This document shows positions 1 through 8,884 of a DNA stretch of 64,000 nucleotides, in pieces; positions within the stretch are counted from its first letter, which is position 1; every line of letters begins with the position of its first letter. The stretch is from Luxibacter massiliensis. Its GTDB lineage: Bacteria > Bacillota > Clostridia > Lachnospirales > Lachnospiraceae. The notes under the pieces were generated by a model, which saw only the letters and a program-made list of their open reading frames with translations, did not search any database and was not told the origin of the DNA. The DNA lies in assembly GCF_900604355.1 (NCBI RefSeq), contig NZ_UWOE01000001.1, positions 2,294,001 to 2,358,000 on the forward strand. Direction: 5' to 3'. A program made the position numbers and the translations under genes.

Positions 1-103
1 TTCCATCGGAAACCAGAGCTGTTTCATACCCATTACTCTCTAAATAATCACTCTCTAACTGTGCAATTTTTTCATCATCTTCCACAATCAAGATTTTCGA
101 CAT
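1..103 (-). CDS. Response regulator, N-terminal fragment (cut by window edge)
   Basis: Only the first 34 codons are inside the window. They begin MSKILIVEDDEKIAQLE, the classic start of a CheY-like receiver domain with the acidic pair (EDD) that binds Mg2+ next to the phosphorylated aspartate. The ATG is 5 bp after the stop of the histidine kinase, so the two form one two-component system, transcribed kinase first. The output domain is outside the window; an OmpR-type winged helix would be usual, but that is an expectation, not an observation. Confidence 0.85.
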   Translation of the reverse strand, partial: MSKILIVEDDEKIAQLESDYLESNGYETALVSDG

Positions 104-108
104 AAGCC

Positions 109-1527
109 TTAATCCTCCTCTGCTGTTGGAAATGTAAGAGTCAATTTTAATCCACCGTCATTCTCTGCCTGGATACTGCCTCCATGGCGCTCCATGATAT
201 ATTTTACCACATAGAGTCCTACACCGCTGCCTTTTTGATTTCTGGACTCATCACAGCGGTAAAACCGCTCAAATATTTTATCTATTTTCCCGTCCGGCAC
301 TCCCGGCCCATTATCTTTCCATTGAAACACTATATCTTTCCCTATCTGAGATATTTGAATCCAGATTTTTACCGGATGCGTCCCACTATACTTCATACTG
401 TTCTCCAGCAAATTATCAAAAATCCTTCGGAATTGTTCCACATCCAATGAAATTTCCGGAACTCTATCTGCCCTCTGAAAAAAGAACTGTATTTTCTCCT
501 CCTGCATCAGAGTTTCCTTTTGTGCAACATATGCATCGGTAAGCTCTGCCAAATCAACATTCACCATATGAAAGGGCATCTGCCCGCTCTCCAGTCTCGA
601 AAAATCAAAAAGCTTCTGCAGCAGCCGGTTCATATCTTCCGTTGATTCATAGGCTGTCCTCAAATATAGGATCCTTTTTTCCTGGGAATTTGCCACACCG
701 TCTAAAATCCCTTTGATGTACCCTTGTATGGAGGTCAGGGGGGTGCGCAGGTCATGGGAAATTCCTGTAACCATATCAATTCTGGCTTTTTCTGTTTTCA
801 TCCTCTGCTCTTGATCTTCTAAAATAGTTTTCTGCATAGAATTGAAAGTATGGCACAGATTTTCAAACTCTGCTTCCCCCTGGTACTGAATCTCCTGCCT
901 CAGGTTCCCTGCCCGGATCCGTTCGGCGCCTTTCACAAGCTCCCCTAATGGTTCCATGACTACTTGGTTCATCCGCCTTGTAAAATAGGAAGAAAGAGCC
1001 AAAATAATAAGAATCACACCAACACTTATAGAAAACAATACAAGAAGAAGCGGGCGGTAAGCATGGAGCAAAGATTTCTGCAGCCAGTCTCCTTCTGCGA
1101 AATGAACCGCCAGAATGCACATATCCTGTTCCTGAATATACTTTACTACAACAGTGGAATTACGGTAATAGAAAATCTCTGCCTGATTTGGCTTAAGATA
1201 TTCTGTATCCAGCGCACCTGCCAGCTCCCCAATCCTATCATCCGTACTTCCAGCTTTCACTTGTTCCTCCTGGATCAGAGCCGCTGCATACCCTACCCTT
1301 TCTACATTCTCTTGTAATCTCTCTATATCCTGTATTCCGGCTTCCTCAACAAGAGCAGCTACCTGCAGAATACCTCTGTCCAGTTTTGCCTGCTCCATGG
1401 TCCAAAACCGTCTTTCTATAGAGTCCTCAAACAAAATCAGCACCAGAAAGACTACCGCCAGAAGTGAAAGCAGTGATAAGAATATAATTGTCATATTGGA
1501 GCGGAACATCCGCTTTTTTAAGGACAT
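109..1527 (-). CDS. Membrane sensor histidine kinase (HAMP, HisKA, HATPase)
   Basis: 472 residues. The order is a membrane segment (about 12-34), an extracytoplasmic sensor region of about 125 residues, a second membrane segment (about 158-182), HAMP (about 184-240), HisKA with GISHDLRTPL and the phospho-accepting His258, and a HATPase domain with N-box DNLLENSMKY, G1 DNGPGVP and G2 GSGVGLYV. It phosphorylates the response regulator encoded 5 bp downstream. The kinase-before-regulator order is the less common one. It follows the PAP2 and P-type ATPase genes on the same strand, so they may be co-transcribed; the signal cannot be told from sequence. An envelope or cation stimulus would fit the neighbours but is only a guess. 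Confidence 0.93.
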   Translation of the reverse strand: MSLKKRMFRSNMTIIFLSLLSLLAVVFLVLILFEDSIERRFWTMEQAKLDRGILQVAALVEEAGIQDIERLQENVERVGYAAALIQEEQVKAGSTDDRIGELAGALDTEYLKPNQAEIFYYRNSTVVVKYIQEQDMCILAVHFAEGDWLQKSLLHAYRPLLLVLFSISVGVILIILALSSYFTRRMNQVVMEPLGELVKGAERIRAGNLRQEIQYQGEAEFENLCHTFNSMQKTILEDQEQRMKTEKARIDMVTGISHDLRTPLTSIQGYIKGILDGVANSQEKRILYLRTAYESTEDMNRLLQKLFDFSRLESGQMPFHMVNVDLAELTDAYVAQKETLMQEEKIQFFFQRADRVPEISLDVEQFRRIFDNLLENSMKYSGTHPVKIWIQISQIGKDIVFQWKDNGPGVPDGKIDKIFERFYRCDESRNQKGSGVGLYVVKYIMERHGGSIQAENDGGLKLTLTFPTAEED

Positions 1528-1574
1528 CAGACTCCCCCGTTTCTATCGCCTTTACAAAATAGATCCTGTATATA

Positions 1575-2120
1575 TCATACCGTTATTTTACTGTTTTTTC
1601 CACATTTACTTGCAAACTGTTTAAATCCCAGGTAAACTCCCCAGGCGCTGGCGCTTCCTATCACCATCCCTCCAAGAATGTCGGTAGGAAAGTGTACATA
1701 CAGATACATTCTGGAAAATGCAATCATCCCTGCCAGAATAAAAGCCGCATAACGCCCCTTTTCTTTTCTTAACCACAGCATACATGCAGCTGCAAAAGAT
1801 GCCCCTGTATGCCCTGAAGGAAAAGAATAATCTGTTGGGCGGGAAATCAGAAGCTGTACAGCAGGGTTTATATCACAAGGCCGTACCCTGGAGGCTACGG
1901 GTTTCAATATCCCATTGCAGAATACGACTTCTGCTGCCAGAGCTGCCAAAACCAGTATTCCCGTTTTTCTGTGTTTTTTACTGATTAGAAGCAGTATTCC
2001 TACAGCAATCCAGATCATGCCTCCGTTTCCTAAAGATGTGATGGATACCATGATTTGATCCATCCAGCCGCTCCTTATCTGCTGGATGGCATCTAAAATC
2101 TGTAACTCTAATCCTGCCAT
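1575..2120 (-). CDS. PAP2-family membrane phosphatase
   Basis: Polytopic membrane protein with all three PAP2 signature blocks: KPVASRVRP (KX6RP), PSGHTGASF (PSGH) and SRMYLYVHFPTD (SRX5HX3D). Members dephosphorylate lipid pyrophosphates such as undecaprenyl diphosphate, or phosphatidic acid, on the outer face of the membrane. I start it at ATG 2120 (181 aa, MAGLELQILDAIQQ) because GGAGGTG sits 6 bp upstream; the longer reading frame to 2204 lies inside the upstream ATPase gene. It overlaps the ATPase end by 13 bp, indicating translational coupling. The substrate cannot be settled from sequence. Confidence 0.88.
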   Translation of the reverse strand: MAGLELQILDAIQQIRSGWMDQIMVSITSLGNGGMIWIAVGILLLISKKHRKTGILVLAALAAEVVFCNGILKPVASRVRPCDINPAVQLLISRPTDYSFPSGHTGASFAAACMLWLRKEKGRYAAFILAGMIAFSRMYLYVHFPTDILGGMVIGSASAWGVYLGFKQFASKCGKNSKITV

Positions 2121-4450
2121 ATTCCCACCTCCGCTGTGTGTCTTTTTTCCTTTTCCCTGCTGAATAGAAGCTTCATCCCACGCATAATACCAAGGAATCC
2201 CCATACCGCCGCCATAGCAGCCGCCAGGTCTATTCCCATTTCAGGCGTTATCCGGCTCATTTTAAAAAGTCCCGGCAGGATCAGAAGGGCGCTGAAAATC
2301 CCACCCGTCATAGTCACGCAGATAAAACTCCTGAGCAGATTGAAAGGAATACAGCTTTTGATTACTGCCGTAATAGAAATCAATATCAATGACAGATACA
2401 TCAGCGTCTGGTTCTCGGAAATGCCAAAGGGTTCCAACAGGCTGAACAGGGCGATTACCGCTGTCACGGCCAGGCCAAAAGGTAAAGCCTTTGACAACGC
2501 TGTTTTCAAAAAGCTGCCTGACAATCTTCTTGTATCTGATTCTGCAATCGTGATAAAGGAAGGATACGCTTCAATAAATGCATCCACCAGTGTGATCTGA
2601 ATGGGAATAAACGGAAACGGTATATTGCCAATAACACAGAATATAGATACTAGCAGAGAATATATCGTTTTTATGAAAAAAACTCCTGCTGTTCTTGTCA
2701 CATTGTTGACTACCTTCCTGCCTTCCATCACCACCTCCGGCAAATGTGTAAAATCTGAATCCAGCAGAACAATCTGTGCAAGCTGTCTGCTGGCGTCACT
2801 CCCATCCGCCACAGCAATGGAACAATCCGCCTCCCGCAGGGCCAGCAGGTCATTCACGCCGTCTCCGGTCATTGCTACATGATGTCCCTGTCTCTGCAGC
2901 GCTCTTACCAGTTCTTGTTTCTGCTTTGGCGTTACCCTGGCAAAAACAGAGTATTTCTGACATATGGTATCATAATCCACTTTATCCTCATATCGGGATA
3001 AATCCACCGCATCTCTCCACTTTTTTAATCCTGCCCGTCTGGCAATCATAGAAACTGTTTTTACATGATCCCCGGAGATAACTTTTACTGACACATTCTG
3101 TTCCTTAAAAAATTCCAGGGTCTTTTTTGCATTTCTGCGTATCCGGTCTTCCAGTACTACGGAATAAAGGACTTGTATCCGGTCTGGAAGAGCCCCGTCA
3201 TTTTCCCATATTTCCGGCGAGTATCCAATTGCTATCACGCGGCGCCCGTGCTCCAGCTCTTTCTCCAGATTCTCAGGCAGGGCGCCTATCAGCCTTTCCG
3301 GGGCGCCTACAAATATGGTCCCTGTATCTTCCAAACTTACACATCCCCATTTCCGTTTGGATGAAAACGGAATTTTATGCACGGGATGATAGAGAGGTTT
3401 TGGGGGGAATGCTGTCTTTAATGCTTCAAAAGTCGCATTATGGTCCTCACAGGCTTCCATATAAGCCTGGATCATACCTTCTATCTCTCCCTGAGGCAGC
3501 TCGGTCATCGGAACCTTTCTGCATACTTTAAGTTTTCCGTCCGTAATTGTGCCGGTTTTATCCAGGCATAAGGTGTCCACATGTGCCAGAGTCTCCAGAG
3601 AATAAATATTCTGCACTAAAATTTTCATTTTTGCCAGCCTGATCACCCCAGTTGCAAGAGATACAGAAATCAGCAGAACCAAACCTTTGGGGAGCATTCC
3701 CAACAGCGCCGCCGCAGAAGATACAACTGCCTCATCTATAGGCGTGTTCCTGAAAAAAAGTGCCTCCATGAAGAGTATCACTCCAAGCGGAATAATCAGA
3801 AAACTAGTAAGATTTGTAATCTTTCTCATAGATCCCAGAAGTTCTGACTGCACCTGCTTTTCTTTTTTCACTTCATTTACAAGCCCTGTGGTATAATTTT
3901 CGCTTCCTACATGGATCACTTCTGCATCTGCCCTGCCGGAAATCACAAAACTGCCGGAATAAAGCTTATCTCCGGTTTCTTTTATCACCCCGTCGCTTTC
4001 GCCTGTCAGCAGAGATTCATTCACTTCCAGGCTCCCTGAAAGAACCTCTGCATCATTGCAGATCTGGTTTCCACTTTTTAATACGAGAAGATCCCCTTTT
4101 ACAATCTCCTCCCTTTCTATCTGCTGTTCCTTCCCGTCCCGCCGCACACAGACCATAGGCCGATTAAGGACAGATAATTCATCCACCAGCTTTTTCGCTT
4201 TCAGCTCTTGTGCTATTCCGATAAATATATTCAGAATAATGATGCCAATAAAAAGAAGATTCGAGTATGCACCTACAGCCAGCAGTAATCCGGCAATTAT
4301 GAAATTTAATGCATTAAACAATGTCACCGTATTTTCCCGGACAATCTGTGCCCGGCTTTTTGTGATGCCTTCCCGCCGGCCTTCACTTTCGCCTCTATTT
4401 TGCCGTTCTATTACTTCACTGGCAGAAAGTCCTTTTAATTTCCCATCCAT
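2108..4450 (-). CDS. Cation-translocating P-type ATPase, CtpE-like
   Basis: 780-residue P-type ATPase without an N-terminal heavy-metal domain. It has the actuator TGES loop (about 149-152), a membrane-helix motif GMLPKGL, the phosphorylation motif DKTGT with Asp297, and the hinge motif GDGVND. Length, the PKGL/PEGL loop and the C-terminal helices resemble the CtpE/Exp7 group, for which calcium transport has been described; the ion here is inferred, not shown. The ATPase drives cations across the membrane using ATP. Its Shine-Dalgarno sequence lies inside a hairpin (4457-4489). It is the first gene of a likely ATPase, PAP2, kinase, regulator transcription unit. Confidence 0.88.
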   Translation of the reverse strand: MDGKLKGLSASEVIERQNRGESEGRREGITKSRAQIVRENTVTLFNALNFIIAGLLLAVGAYSNLLFIGIIILNIFIGIAQELKAKKLVDELSVLNRPMVCVRRDGKEQQIEREEIVKGDLLVLKSGNQICNDAEVLSGSLEVNESLLTGESDGVIKETGDKLYSGSFVISGRADAEVIHVGSENYTTGLVNEVKKEKQVQSELLGSMRKITNLTSFLIIPLGVILFMEALFFRNTPIDEAVVSSAAALLGMLPKGLVLLISVSLATGVIRLAKMKILVQNIYSLETLAHVDTLCLDKTGTITDGKLKVCRKVPMTELPQGEIEGMIQAYMEACEDHNATFEALKTAFPPKPLYHPVHKIPFSSKRKWGCVSLEDTGTIFVGAPERLIGALPENLEKELEHGRRVIAIGYSPEIWENDGALPDRIQVLYSVVLEDRIRRNAKKTLEFFKEQNVSVKVISGDHVKTVSMIARRAGLKKWRDAVDLSRYEDKVDYDTICQKYSVFARVTPKQKQELVRALQRQGHHVAMTGDGVNDLLALREADCSIAVADGSDASRQLAQIVLLDSDFTHLPEVVMEGRKVVNNVTRTAGVFFIKTIYSLLVSIFCVIGNIPFPFIPIQITLVDAFIEAYPSFITIAESDTRRLSGSFLKTALSKALPFGLAVTAVIALFSLLEPFGISENQTLMYLSLILISITAVIKSCIPFNLLRSFICVTMTGGIFSALLILPGLFKMSRITPEMGIDLAAAMAAVWGFLGIMRGMKLLFSREKEKRHTAEVGIWQD

Positions 4451-4456
4451 TATAAA

Positions 4457-4489
4457 AGCCTCCTATTACTTTTTGTATAATAAGAGGCT
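4457..4489 (-). promoter_or_regulatory. Hairpin covering the ATPase ribosome-binding site
   Basis: Arms 4457-4468 and 4478-4489 pair over 12 positions with one imperfect pair and a 9-nt loop. The downstream arm contains the GGAGG Shine-Dalgarno of the P-type ATPase, 7 bp before its ATG. In the mRNA the anti-SD strand is AGCCTC. The geometry suggests translation limited by SD sequestration; a weak terminator is the alternative because a short U-run follows. Confidence 0.5.
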
Positions 4490-4624
4490 AACAAACACAC
4501 CTAAAGATTCCGCTATAAATATTTAAATAATTTTTAAACAAATTAAAAAATACAAAACTTGGCACATTGATGAACACGAAAGGCCTAAGTAAACCTATAG
4601 ATACATCATGAAAGGAACCCCTGA

Positions 4625-4987
4625 CTATCCGTCTGTTTCCCCCGGCCTGTCAGGAAGTTCCCCGGCAATTCTCTTTGCCTCCTCCAACATATGAATCAAT
4701 ATATTAAATCCTTTCATATCTGCATCAAAATAATAAAAGTTTTTTGTCCCCTCTTTACGGACATTCAAAATCCCTGCGCTCTTTAAAATCTGGAGATGAT
4801 GGGAAACTGCCGGACGTGACAAATGCGTCTTTACCGTGATATCTCCCACCCGTGCCCCATGGCACTCATCCATCTTCATCATTTCCAAAATTAAGTGCTG
4901 CCTGTTCTCATCTCCCAATGCAGTCAATATCTTCTGGCACTGTTTAAAGCTTTCAGCAAGCCGCTCTATTTCCTCCCTCTGGGACAT
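4625..4987 (-). CDS. ArsR-family winged-helix transcriptional regulator
   Basis: 120-residue protein with an ArsR/SmtB-like winged helix. The recognition helix region is HLSRPAVSHHLQILKSAG, followed by the wing RKEGTKNFYYF. I see no CxC metal-binding motif in the alpha-3 position, so it may not sense metals. It overlaps the upstream nitroreductase stop by one base (TAATG) and is therefore co-translated with it, which suggests it responds to the substrate or redox state linked to that enzyme and may autoregulate the pair. Confidence 0.88.
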   Translation of the reverse strand: MSQREEIERLAESFKQCQKILTALGDENRQHLILEMMKMDECHGARVGDITVKTHLSRPAVSHHLQILKSAGILNVRKEGTKNFYYFDADMKGFNILIHMLEEAKRIAGELPDRPGETDG

Positions 4988-5643
4988 TACATCACCTTCC
5001 TGCCTGTCACTGCTTCAAAATGATATTTTACAATCCCCAGGTCGGTCCTTGCATAAAATCCTGTGCCTTTTACCCTTGCCGCCACCTGTCCCCCCTCTTT
5101 TAAAGTAAAATAAAATTTTTGTTGATTTACAGCCGTAGGTGCAAGCAGAACTGCCTCCATCCCATCCGCAAACCAGTCCGGCATATTGTCCGCACAATTG
5201 CATACTTCATGCAAAGGCTTTACTTTATGCCCTGTTCCTGCATTTTCTCCATAGCCAAGTGCGATCAGACATGTCTGTTTCTCTCCTGTCTTAATTTGTG
5301 CCGCACTCTTCCCATGGGTCATGGCAACCCAACATGTATTTAACCCCATCTCCTGTGCCCCAAGAACAATCTTTTCTCCAAAATAGCCTGCTTTCTCCTC
5401 AAGGCCTGGACTTTTCTTCCCTACTAGTGCAATATAATTGCTCACCCCGGAGAACTTTCCATAATGTGCCATGATGCCATTAAAGCATTTTGGCTCATCG
5501 AACAAAATCTGGATATGAAGCCCGGATTCCTCGTTGCATGTTTTGACCAGCTTTTGCAGCTGGTCTCTTTTCTCCGCCTCTATTGTTCTTTTTTTGTACT
5601 GTCTTACGCTGTGACGTGATTTCATAATTTCCAATGTATTCAT
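4987..5643 (-). CDS. Nitroreductase-family flavoprotein
   Basis: 218 residues from ATG 5643 (MNTLEIMKSRHSVRQYK), the typical FMN-binding N-terminus of the nitroreductase fold with the SRHSVRQY phosphate-contacting motif. A longer frame starts at TTG 5682 but has no better ribosome-binding site; AAAGGA lies upstream of 5643. The C-terminal half (PTAVNQQKFYF) fits the TM1586-like branch, where one polypeptide carries two related halves. It should reduce nitro or quinone-like substrates with NAD(P)H; the physiological substrate is unknown. It is paired with an ArsR regulator. Confidence 0.85.
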   Translation of the reverse strand: MNTLEIMKSRHSVRQYKKRTIEAEKRDQLQKLVKTCNEESGLHIQILFDEPKCFNGIMAHYGKFSGVSNYIALVGKKSPGLEEKAGYFGEKIVLGAQEMGLNTCWVAMTHGKSAAQIKTGEKQTCLIALGYGENAGTGHKVKPLHEVCNCADNMPDWFADGMEAVLLAPTAVNQQKFYFTLKEGGQVAARVKGTGFYARTDLGIVKYHFEAVTGRKVM

Positions 5644-5799
5644 ACTAGATTCTATTTTCCTTTCGTTTAAGTAATCAAACAAATCATATCATATTTTTGG
5701 CAGGAAAACGCATTGGTAAAGAAAATCGAGACGGACTGCAATTATAATTGGGAAAAATAGAATCTTATATCGAACCCGGTTTATATCTTTTATTACTGT

Positions 5800-6285
5800 T
5801 CAAATGGAGACTGCGATTGTCTGATAAAAGTCCATCCACAAACCAGCTACTAAAGGTTCTTTTTCCTTACAGATGGGAATCCTGTAAAATTTAGGATTAT
5901 TGACACCCTCCTGCCGCAATGTCATTTCTGTCTTTTCATCTACAGTCACAATATAGTCTAATGAATTTAAAAAGATTTTTATATACAAGTATAAAAACTG
6001 CTTTATAAATCTAGGGAGATGTGCCGATGCCACATAATCTTCCAAGCTTTCTTTCACACACATCACACTGCTTCCCACTTTCATCCTCCTTAAAAATCTT
6101 GCCTCAACACAATAAAATGGTGCCATAGAATAATACTGATAGATAGAGATACTGTCCGTTTCTTTAAGGCTGCTCTTTATTTTACCTTTCATCCACTTTT
6201 TGATTAATTCCATTTGCTCTCTGTAATCATTCGATATACGGGTGCCCTTTTTCAAAGAAAGTGTGCGGATTCCTATTTCCAGCAT
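5800..6285 (-). CDS. Truncated GT4-type glycosyltransferase (N-terminal half only)
   Basis: 161 residues resembling the acceptor-side Rossmann half of GT4 glycosyltransferases of the diacylglycerol glucosyltransferase kind: a region with SLEDYVASAHLPRF, then LDYIVTVDEKTEMTL and GVNNPKFYRIPI, which matches the usual (A)DxVIxxSExTxxxL...GVxxPIxVIPNG. Immediately after that point the protein ends; the nucleotide-sugar-binding C-terminal domain (EX7E) is absent and no continuation is visible in the 110 bp downstream. AGGAG precedes the ATG, one base after the previous stop. Catalysis is unlikely unless a partner supplies the other half; decay from a full-length enzyme is the simpler reading. Confidence 0.55.
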   Translation of the reverse strand: MLEIGIRTLSLKKGTRISNDYREQMELIKKWMKGKIKSSLKETDSISIYQYYSMAPFYCVEARFLRRMKVGSSVMCVKESLEDYVASAHLPRFIKQFLYLYIKIFLNSLDYIVTVDEKTEMTLRQEGVNNPKFYRIPICKEKEPLVAGLWMDFYQTIAVSI

Positions 6286-6286
6286 A

Positions 6287-6517
6287 TTACCATCTCCTAT
6301 TCTTTTTATGTATTCTTATACGTTCTTCCTTCTCCACTTGACTGTATATGCCCATATAAATAGAGCAAATACATAAAGGATATAAAAGAATCCTGGCATG
6401 TCCTAAAAAGTCCATATATGGATTGTACCAGTCCAGCACAAAAATAAGCAGAAGAGACATACTGCAAATAATACATATATTGCAAGCTAAATTTTTTATT
6501 TTTTTTCTGATTCTCAT
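6287..6517 (-). CDS. Small two-helix membrane protein
   Basis: 76 residues, basic at both ends (MRIRKKIKN, HKKNRRW), with two hydrophobic segments at about 9-28 and 41-60. It starts directly after the phosphodiester glycosidase stop and ends one base before the truncated glycosyltransferase, so it is an operon member. I do not recognise a family. A role in membrane assembly of the glycan made by its neighbours is only contextual inference. Confidence 0.6.
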   Translation of the reverse strand: MRIRKKIKNLACNICIICSMSLLLIFVLDWYNPYMDFLGHARILLYPLCICSIYMGIYSQVEKEERIRIHKKNRRW

Positions 6518-7609
6518 TTATATTCCCTCCGTCAAAAAAATTCCATCCTGAATTTTATGCTCCGGCTTATATGGATGATTTACAAGCTGTGTATCTTTTG
6601 TCATGAAGGAACAATGGCCGCCGTCTAGGTTATAAGCGGCTTTACAGCCAAGCTGTTCAAATAAAGCAGCCATTTCCCCCAAAAACATCCCCCTTGTGCT
6701 GTTCTGCCTGCCATCCACCACCAGCAGGCAATAATGTCCCGGTTCATAATATCCGATAGCAGTTCTTGGATGAGACTGACGGATATAATCCCAAGTTAAA
6801 AAAGAATTCTTTGCCTTTCCGTTTGTATCCAATAGACTTGGCCCAAAAATCCAGCTCTGGTAAGCACCATCATTGATTAACTTCTGGGTGTCCAATTCTT
6901 CGGGGGAATAGACTTTTATAGTGCCATCCCAGTTTAAAACGCAGGTCTCCATGTCTGTAGGACTTAAACGGTAGATCACTCCATTACGGATAATTGTCCC
7001 ATTATCCACATGCCTGCTGTTGCTGTAAGAGTCTCCATTTGTAGCCAGAACCGACTTTATGCCAGCCGACATGTCTGTGAGCTTCTCCTCATACCCTACC
7101 CCGTAAGTATCCTGTGCGAAAGCTGTCTGAAGGCAGGTTATATCTCCTATATAAATATCTGCCAGCACATAAGAAATATTTTTCCCATATCTTTTATGCC
7201 CTCCGTCACCCGAGGAGTCTAACTGGTCCGTCTTAATAGAATTTGATGTCAGTTGAATGGATAGATTCGGGCTAGTATAGGAAGTATCGGTAGACACTAC
7301 CTGATCTGTAAATTTATCAGCAAATTTCTGGTGCCAGTCTTGACGATCCAAACTTACTTTTGTTGTCTGCATCCCGCCGCTTCCTGATTCAAGCAAGTTC
7401 TGAATTTTCTGTTCTCTTGAAACAGTCTGGAAACTTTTAGAGTTTGTATCTGTTTGTTTAAGCCTTGTATTTTTATTCCCCTCCGAAGAGGCTAAAACCG
7501 TCCCGGCATGAATCCCTTTTTGGGGAATCAGATAATTCATGCCCCATATTCCCGCCACCAATAAAACGGCAGCCGCCAAATCCGCAACAAATAAAACTAT
7601 TTTTCTCAT
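6518..7609 (-). CDS. Membrane-anchored phosphodiester glycosidase (NAGPA-like)
   Basis: About 363 residues from ATG 7609, which overlaps the upstream stop as ATGA and has GGTGAG upstream. An N-terminal signal anchor (IVLFVADLAAAVLLVAG) is followed by a Ser/Thr/Lys-rich linker and a C-terminal domain with DTYGVGYEEKL, RTAIGYYEPGHY and NLDGGHCSFM, the signatures of the phosphodiester alpha-GlcNAcase/exopolysaccharide (DUF2233) family. Such proteins act outside the cell on sugar-phosphodiester bonds, for example removing or remodelling sugar phosphates on surface polymers. It stands between a GT2-GtrA protein and a truncated GT4 protein. Confidence 0.82.
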   Translation of the reverse strand: MRKIVLFVADLAAAVLLVAGIWGMNYLIPQKGIHAGTVLASSEGNKNTRLKQTDTNSKSFQTVSREQKIQNLLESGSGGMQTTKVSLDRQDWHQKFADKFTDQVVSTDTSYTSPNLSIQLTSNSIKTDQLDSSGDGGHKRYGKNISYVLADIYIGDITCLQTAFAQDTYGVGYEEKLTDMSAGIKSVLATNGDSYSNSRHVDNGTIIRNGVIYRLSPTDMETCVLNWDGTIKVYSPEELDTQKLINDGAYQSWIFGPSLLDTNGKAKNSFLTWDYIRQSHPRTAIGYYEPGHYCLLVVDGRQNSTRGMFLGEMAALFEQLGCKAAYNLDGGHCSFMTKDTQLVNHPYKPEHKIQDGIFLTEGI

Positions 7610-8676
7610 ATGCACTCACCACGCTTTTTAACACTGTTCCAATGTATCTCCGTGTTTCTGAAAATTATTTTCTTCTGTACAATCCAGCTGATTAAAAATA
7701 AGAATATTTCTGTCATCACCTTTGCCAAATGTATTTCTATGTGCAGTCCATATATAAACATCTGTAAAACTATGTTGTTGAATATTAAAACTATCCCCGC
7801 CAGGAGCAGGTATTCCACAATTGTTTTCATTGTATCTTTCTGATGGAACACCACATGGCAATTCATCATATAATTATATCCGGCGCTGAACACCCTTGCC
7901 CCTATATTAGCCGCCGCCGCTGCCCATACTGTCTCTGGAAACAAAAATATCAAAAACATAAACAGTATGTAATCCAATAAGAAGCTTGAGAAAGAAACCA
8001 GCGAAAACTTTAAAAGATTCCTGTAAATCCGCAAGGAATCCCGGACCTTCCTAAAATGGGAGCAACTGTTGTCCTGATCGTGGTAAATCGTCTGTATAGG
8101 AACTTCGATCATTTCTATTCTCTGTTTTGCACAAATAACAAGCACATTCATTTCATATTCGTACCGTGCACCCGGGATGTCCAGCATAAACTCTAACAGA
8201 TCTGAAGAAAATGCCCGCAATCCAGTCTGCGTATCTGATACCTGAACACCTGTCGTCAATTGAAACACTTTCTTTGTAAGTTGATTTCCCACTTTAGACT
8301 TCCATGGCACAGTATAATCCATTGTCCTGCATCCTAATACAAGCGCTTTTGGATTGCCAGAAGCTTTTATTAATAATTTTGCCATATCATCCGCCAGGTG
8401 CTGGCCGTCAGCATCCATAATGCCAATCACACTGCACTCCCATAATTCTTCCTTTATGTACTGAAGTGCTGTTTTGACAGCTTCTCCCTTGCCCCTGTTT
8501 TTGTCATGGTGCAAAACAATACATTTCTCACTTAACTCCCAGAAAAACTGATAATAGCTTTCATCACTCCCATCATCTACAAGTATGACCTGATTCTCCA
8601 ACTCCCAGTTCCTATCTACAATATCCCTCAGGCATCGGTCGGGATTTAATGCCGGTATAATAACAATTCTCTCCAT
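7606..8676 (-). CDS. Bifunctional GT2 glycosyltransferase / GtrA membrane protein
   Basis: 356 residues. The first 225 form a GT2 domain like dolichyl-phosphate mannose synthase: VDDGSDES and DADGQHLADD (metal-binding DXD region), and QTGLRAFS. From about 228 on there are four membrane helices of the GtrA type (FLLDYILFMFLIFLF, FNNIVLQMFIYGL). The fused arrangement makes a lipid-linked sugar (polyprenyl-phosphate hexose) on the inner face and helps present it outside. It opens the operon; tandem promoter-like repeats lie 130-200 bp upstream. Overlap with the next gene is 4 bp. Confidence 0.9.
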   Translation of the reverse strand: MERIVIIPALNPDRCLRDIVDRNWELENQVILVDDGSDESYYQFFWELSEKCIVLHHDKNRGKGEAVKTALQYIKEELWECSVIGIMDADGQHLADDMAKLLIKASGNPKALVLGCRTMDYTVPWKSKVGNQLTKKVFQLTTGVQVSDTQTGLRAFSSDLLEFMLDIPGARYEYEMNVLVICAKQRIEMIEVPIQTIYHDQDNSCSHFRKVRDSLRIYRNLLKFSLVSFSSFLLDYILFMFLIFLFPETVWAAAAANIGARVFSAGYNYMMNCHVVFHQKDTMKTIVEYLLLAGIVLIFNNIVLQMFIYGLHIEIHLAKVMTEIFLFLISWIVQKKIIFRNTEIHWNSVKKRGECI

Positions 8677-8800
8677 GTGATTCCTTCCTTCCTACTTTTA
8701 GTCTCCATAAACGAATGGCCGCCATCTATGTCATGCCCTCTGGGTATACTAATTGTACGAAACCCGCCCGTCCAAAGGACATGTCTTAAGGGGTGCCCTT

Positions 8801-8884
8801 TAGGTATACTTATTAAATATTAGCAGTTCAATAGGTATACCTTGTTGAACATTAGCAGTTCAATAAGTGTACCTTACTGCACAT
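8801..8884. repeat. Tandem 31/32-bp promoter-like repeats upstream of the glycan operon
   Basis: Copies begin at 8801, 8832 and (partial) 8864. The shared block attagcagttcaata plus a tataccTT-like end occurs at 8819-8843 and 8851-8875 with two differences. Read on the minus strand, each full copy contains TTGAAC followed 17 or 18 bp later by TATACC, i.e. a -35/-10-like pair (8831-8826/8808-8803 and 8863-8858/8839-8834). AGGTATACY half-palindromes recur here, with one more near 8743. The remaining intergenic sequence between 8677 and 9149 shows nothing else I can name apart from a TATAAT at 9079-9084 for the lysR gene. Confidence 0.6.

Noticed and set aside
4451..4624. Manganese (yybP-ykoY) riboswitch before the P-type ATPase
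   Set aside because: The leader is too short and AT-rich, and lacks the conserved loops; only the simple SD hairpin is visible.
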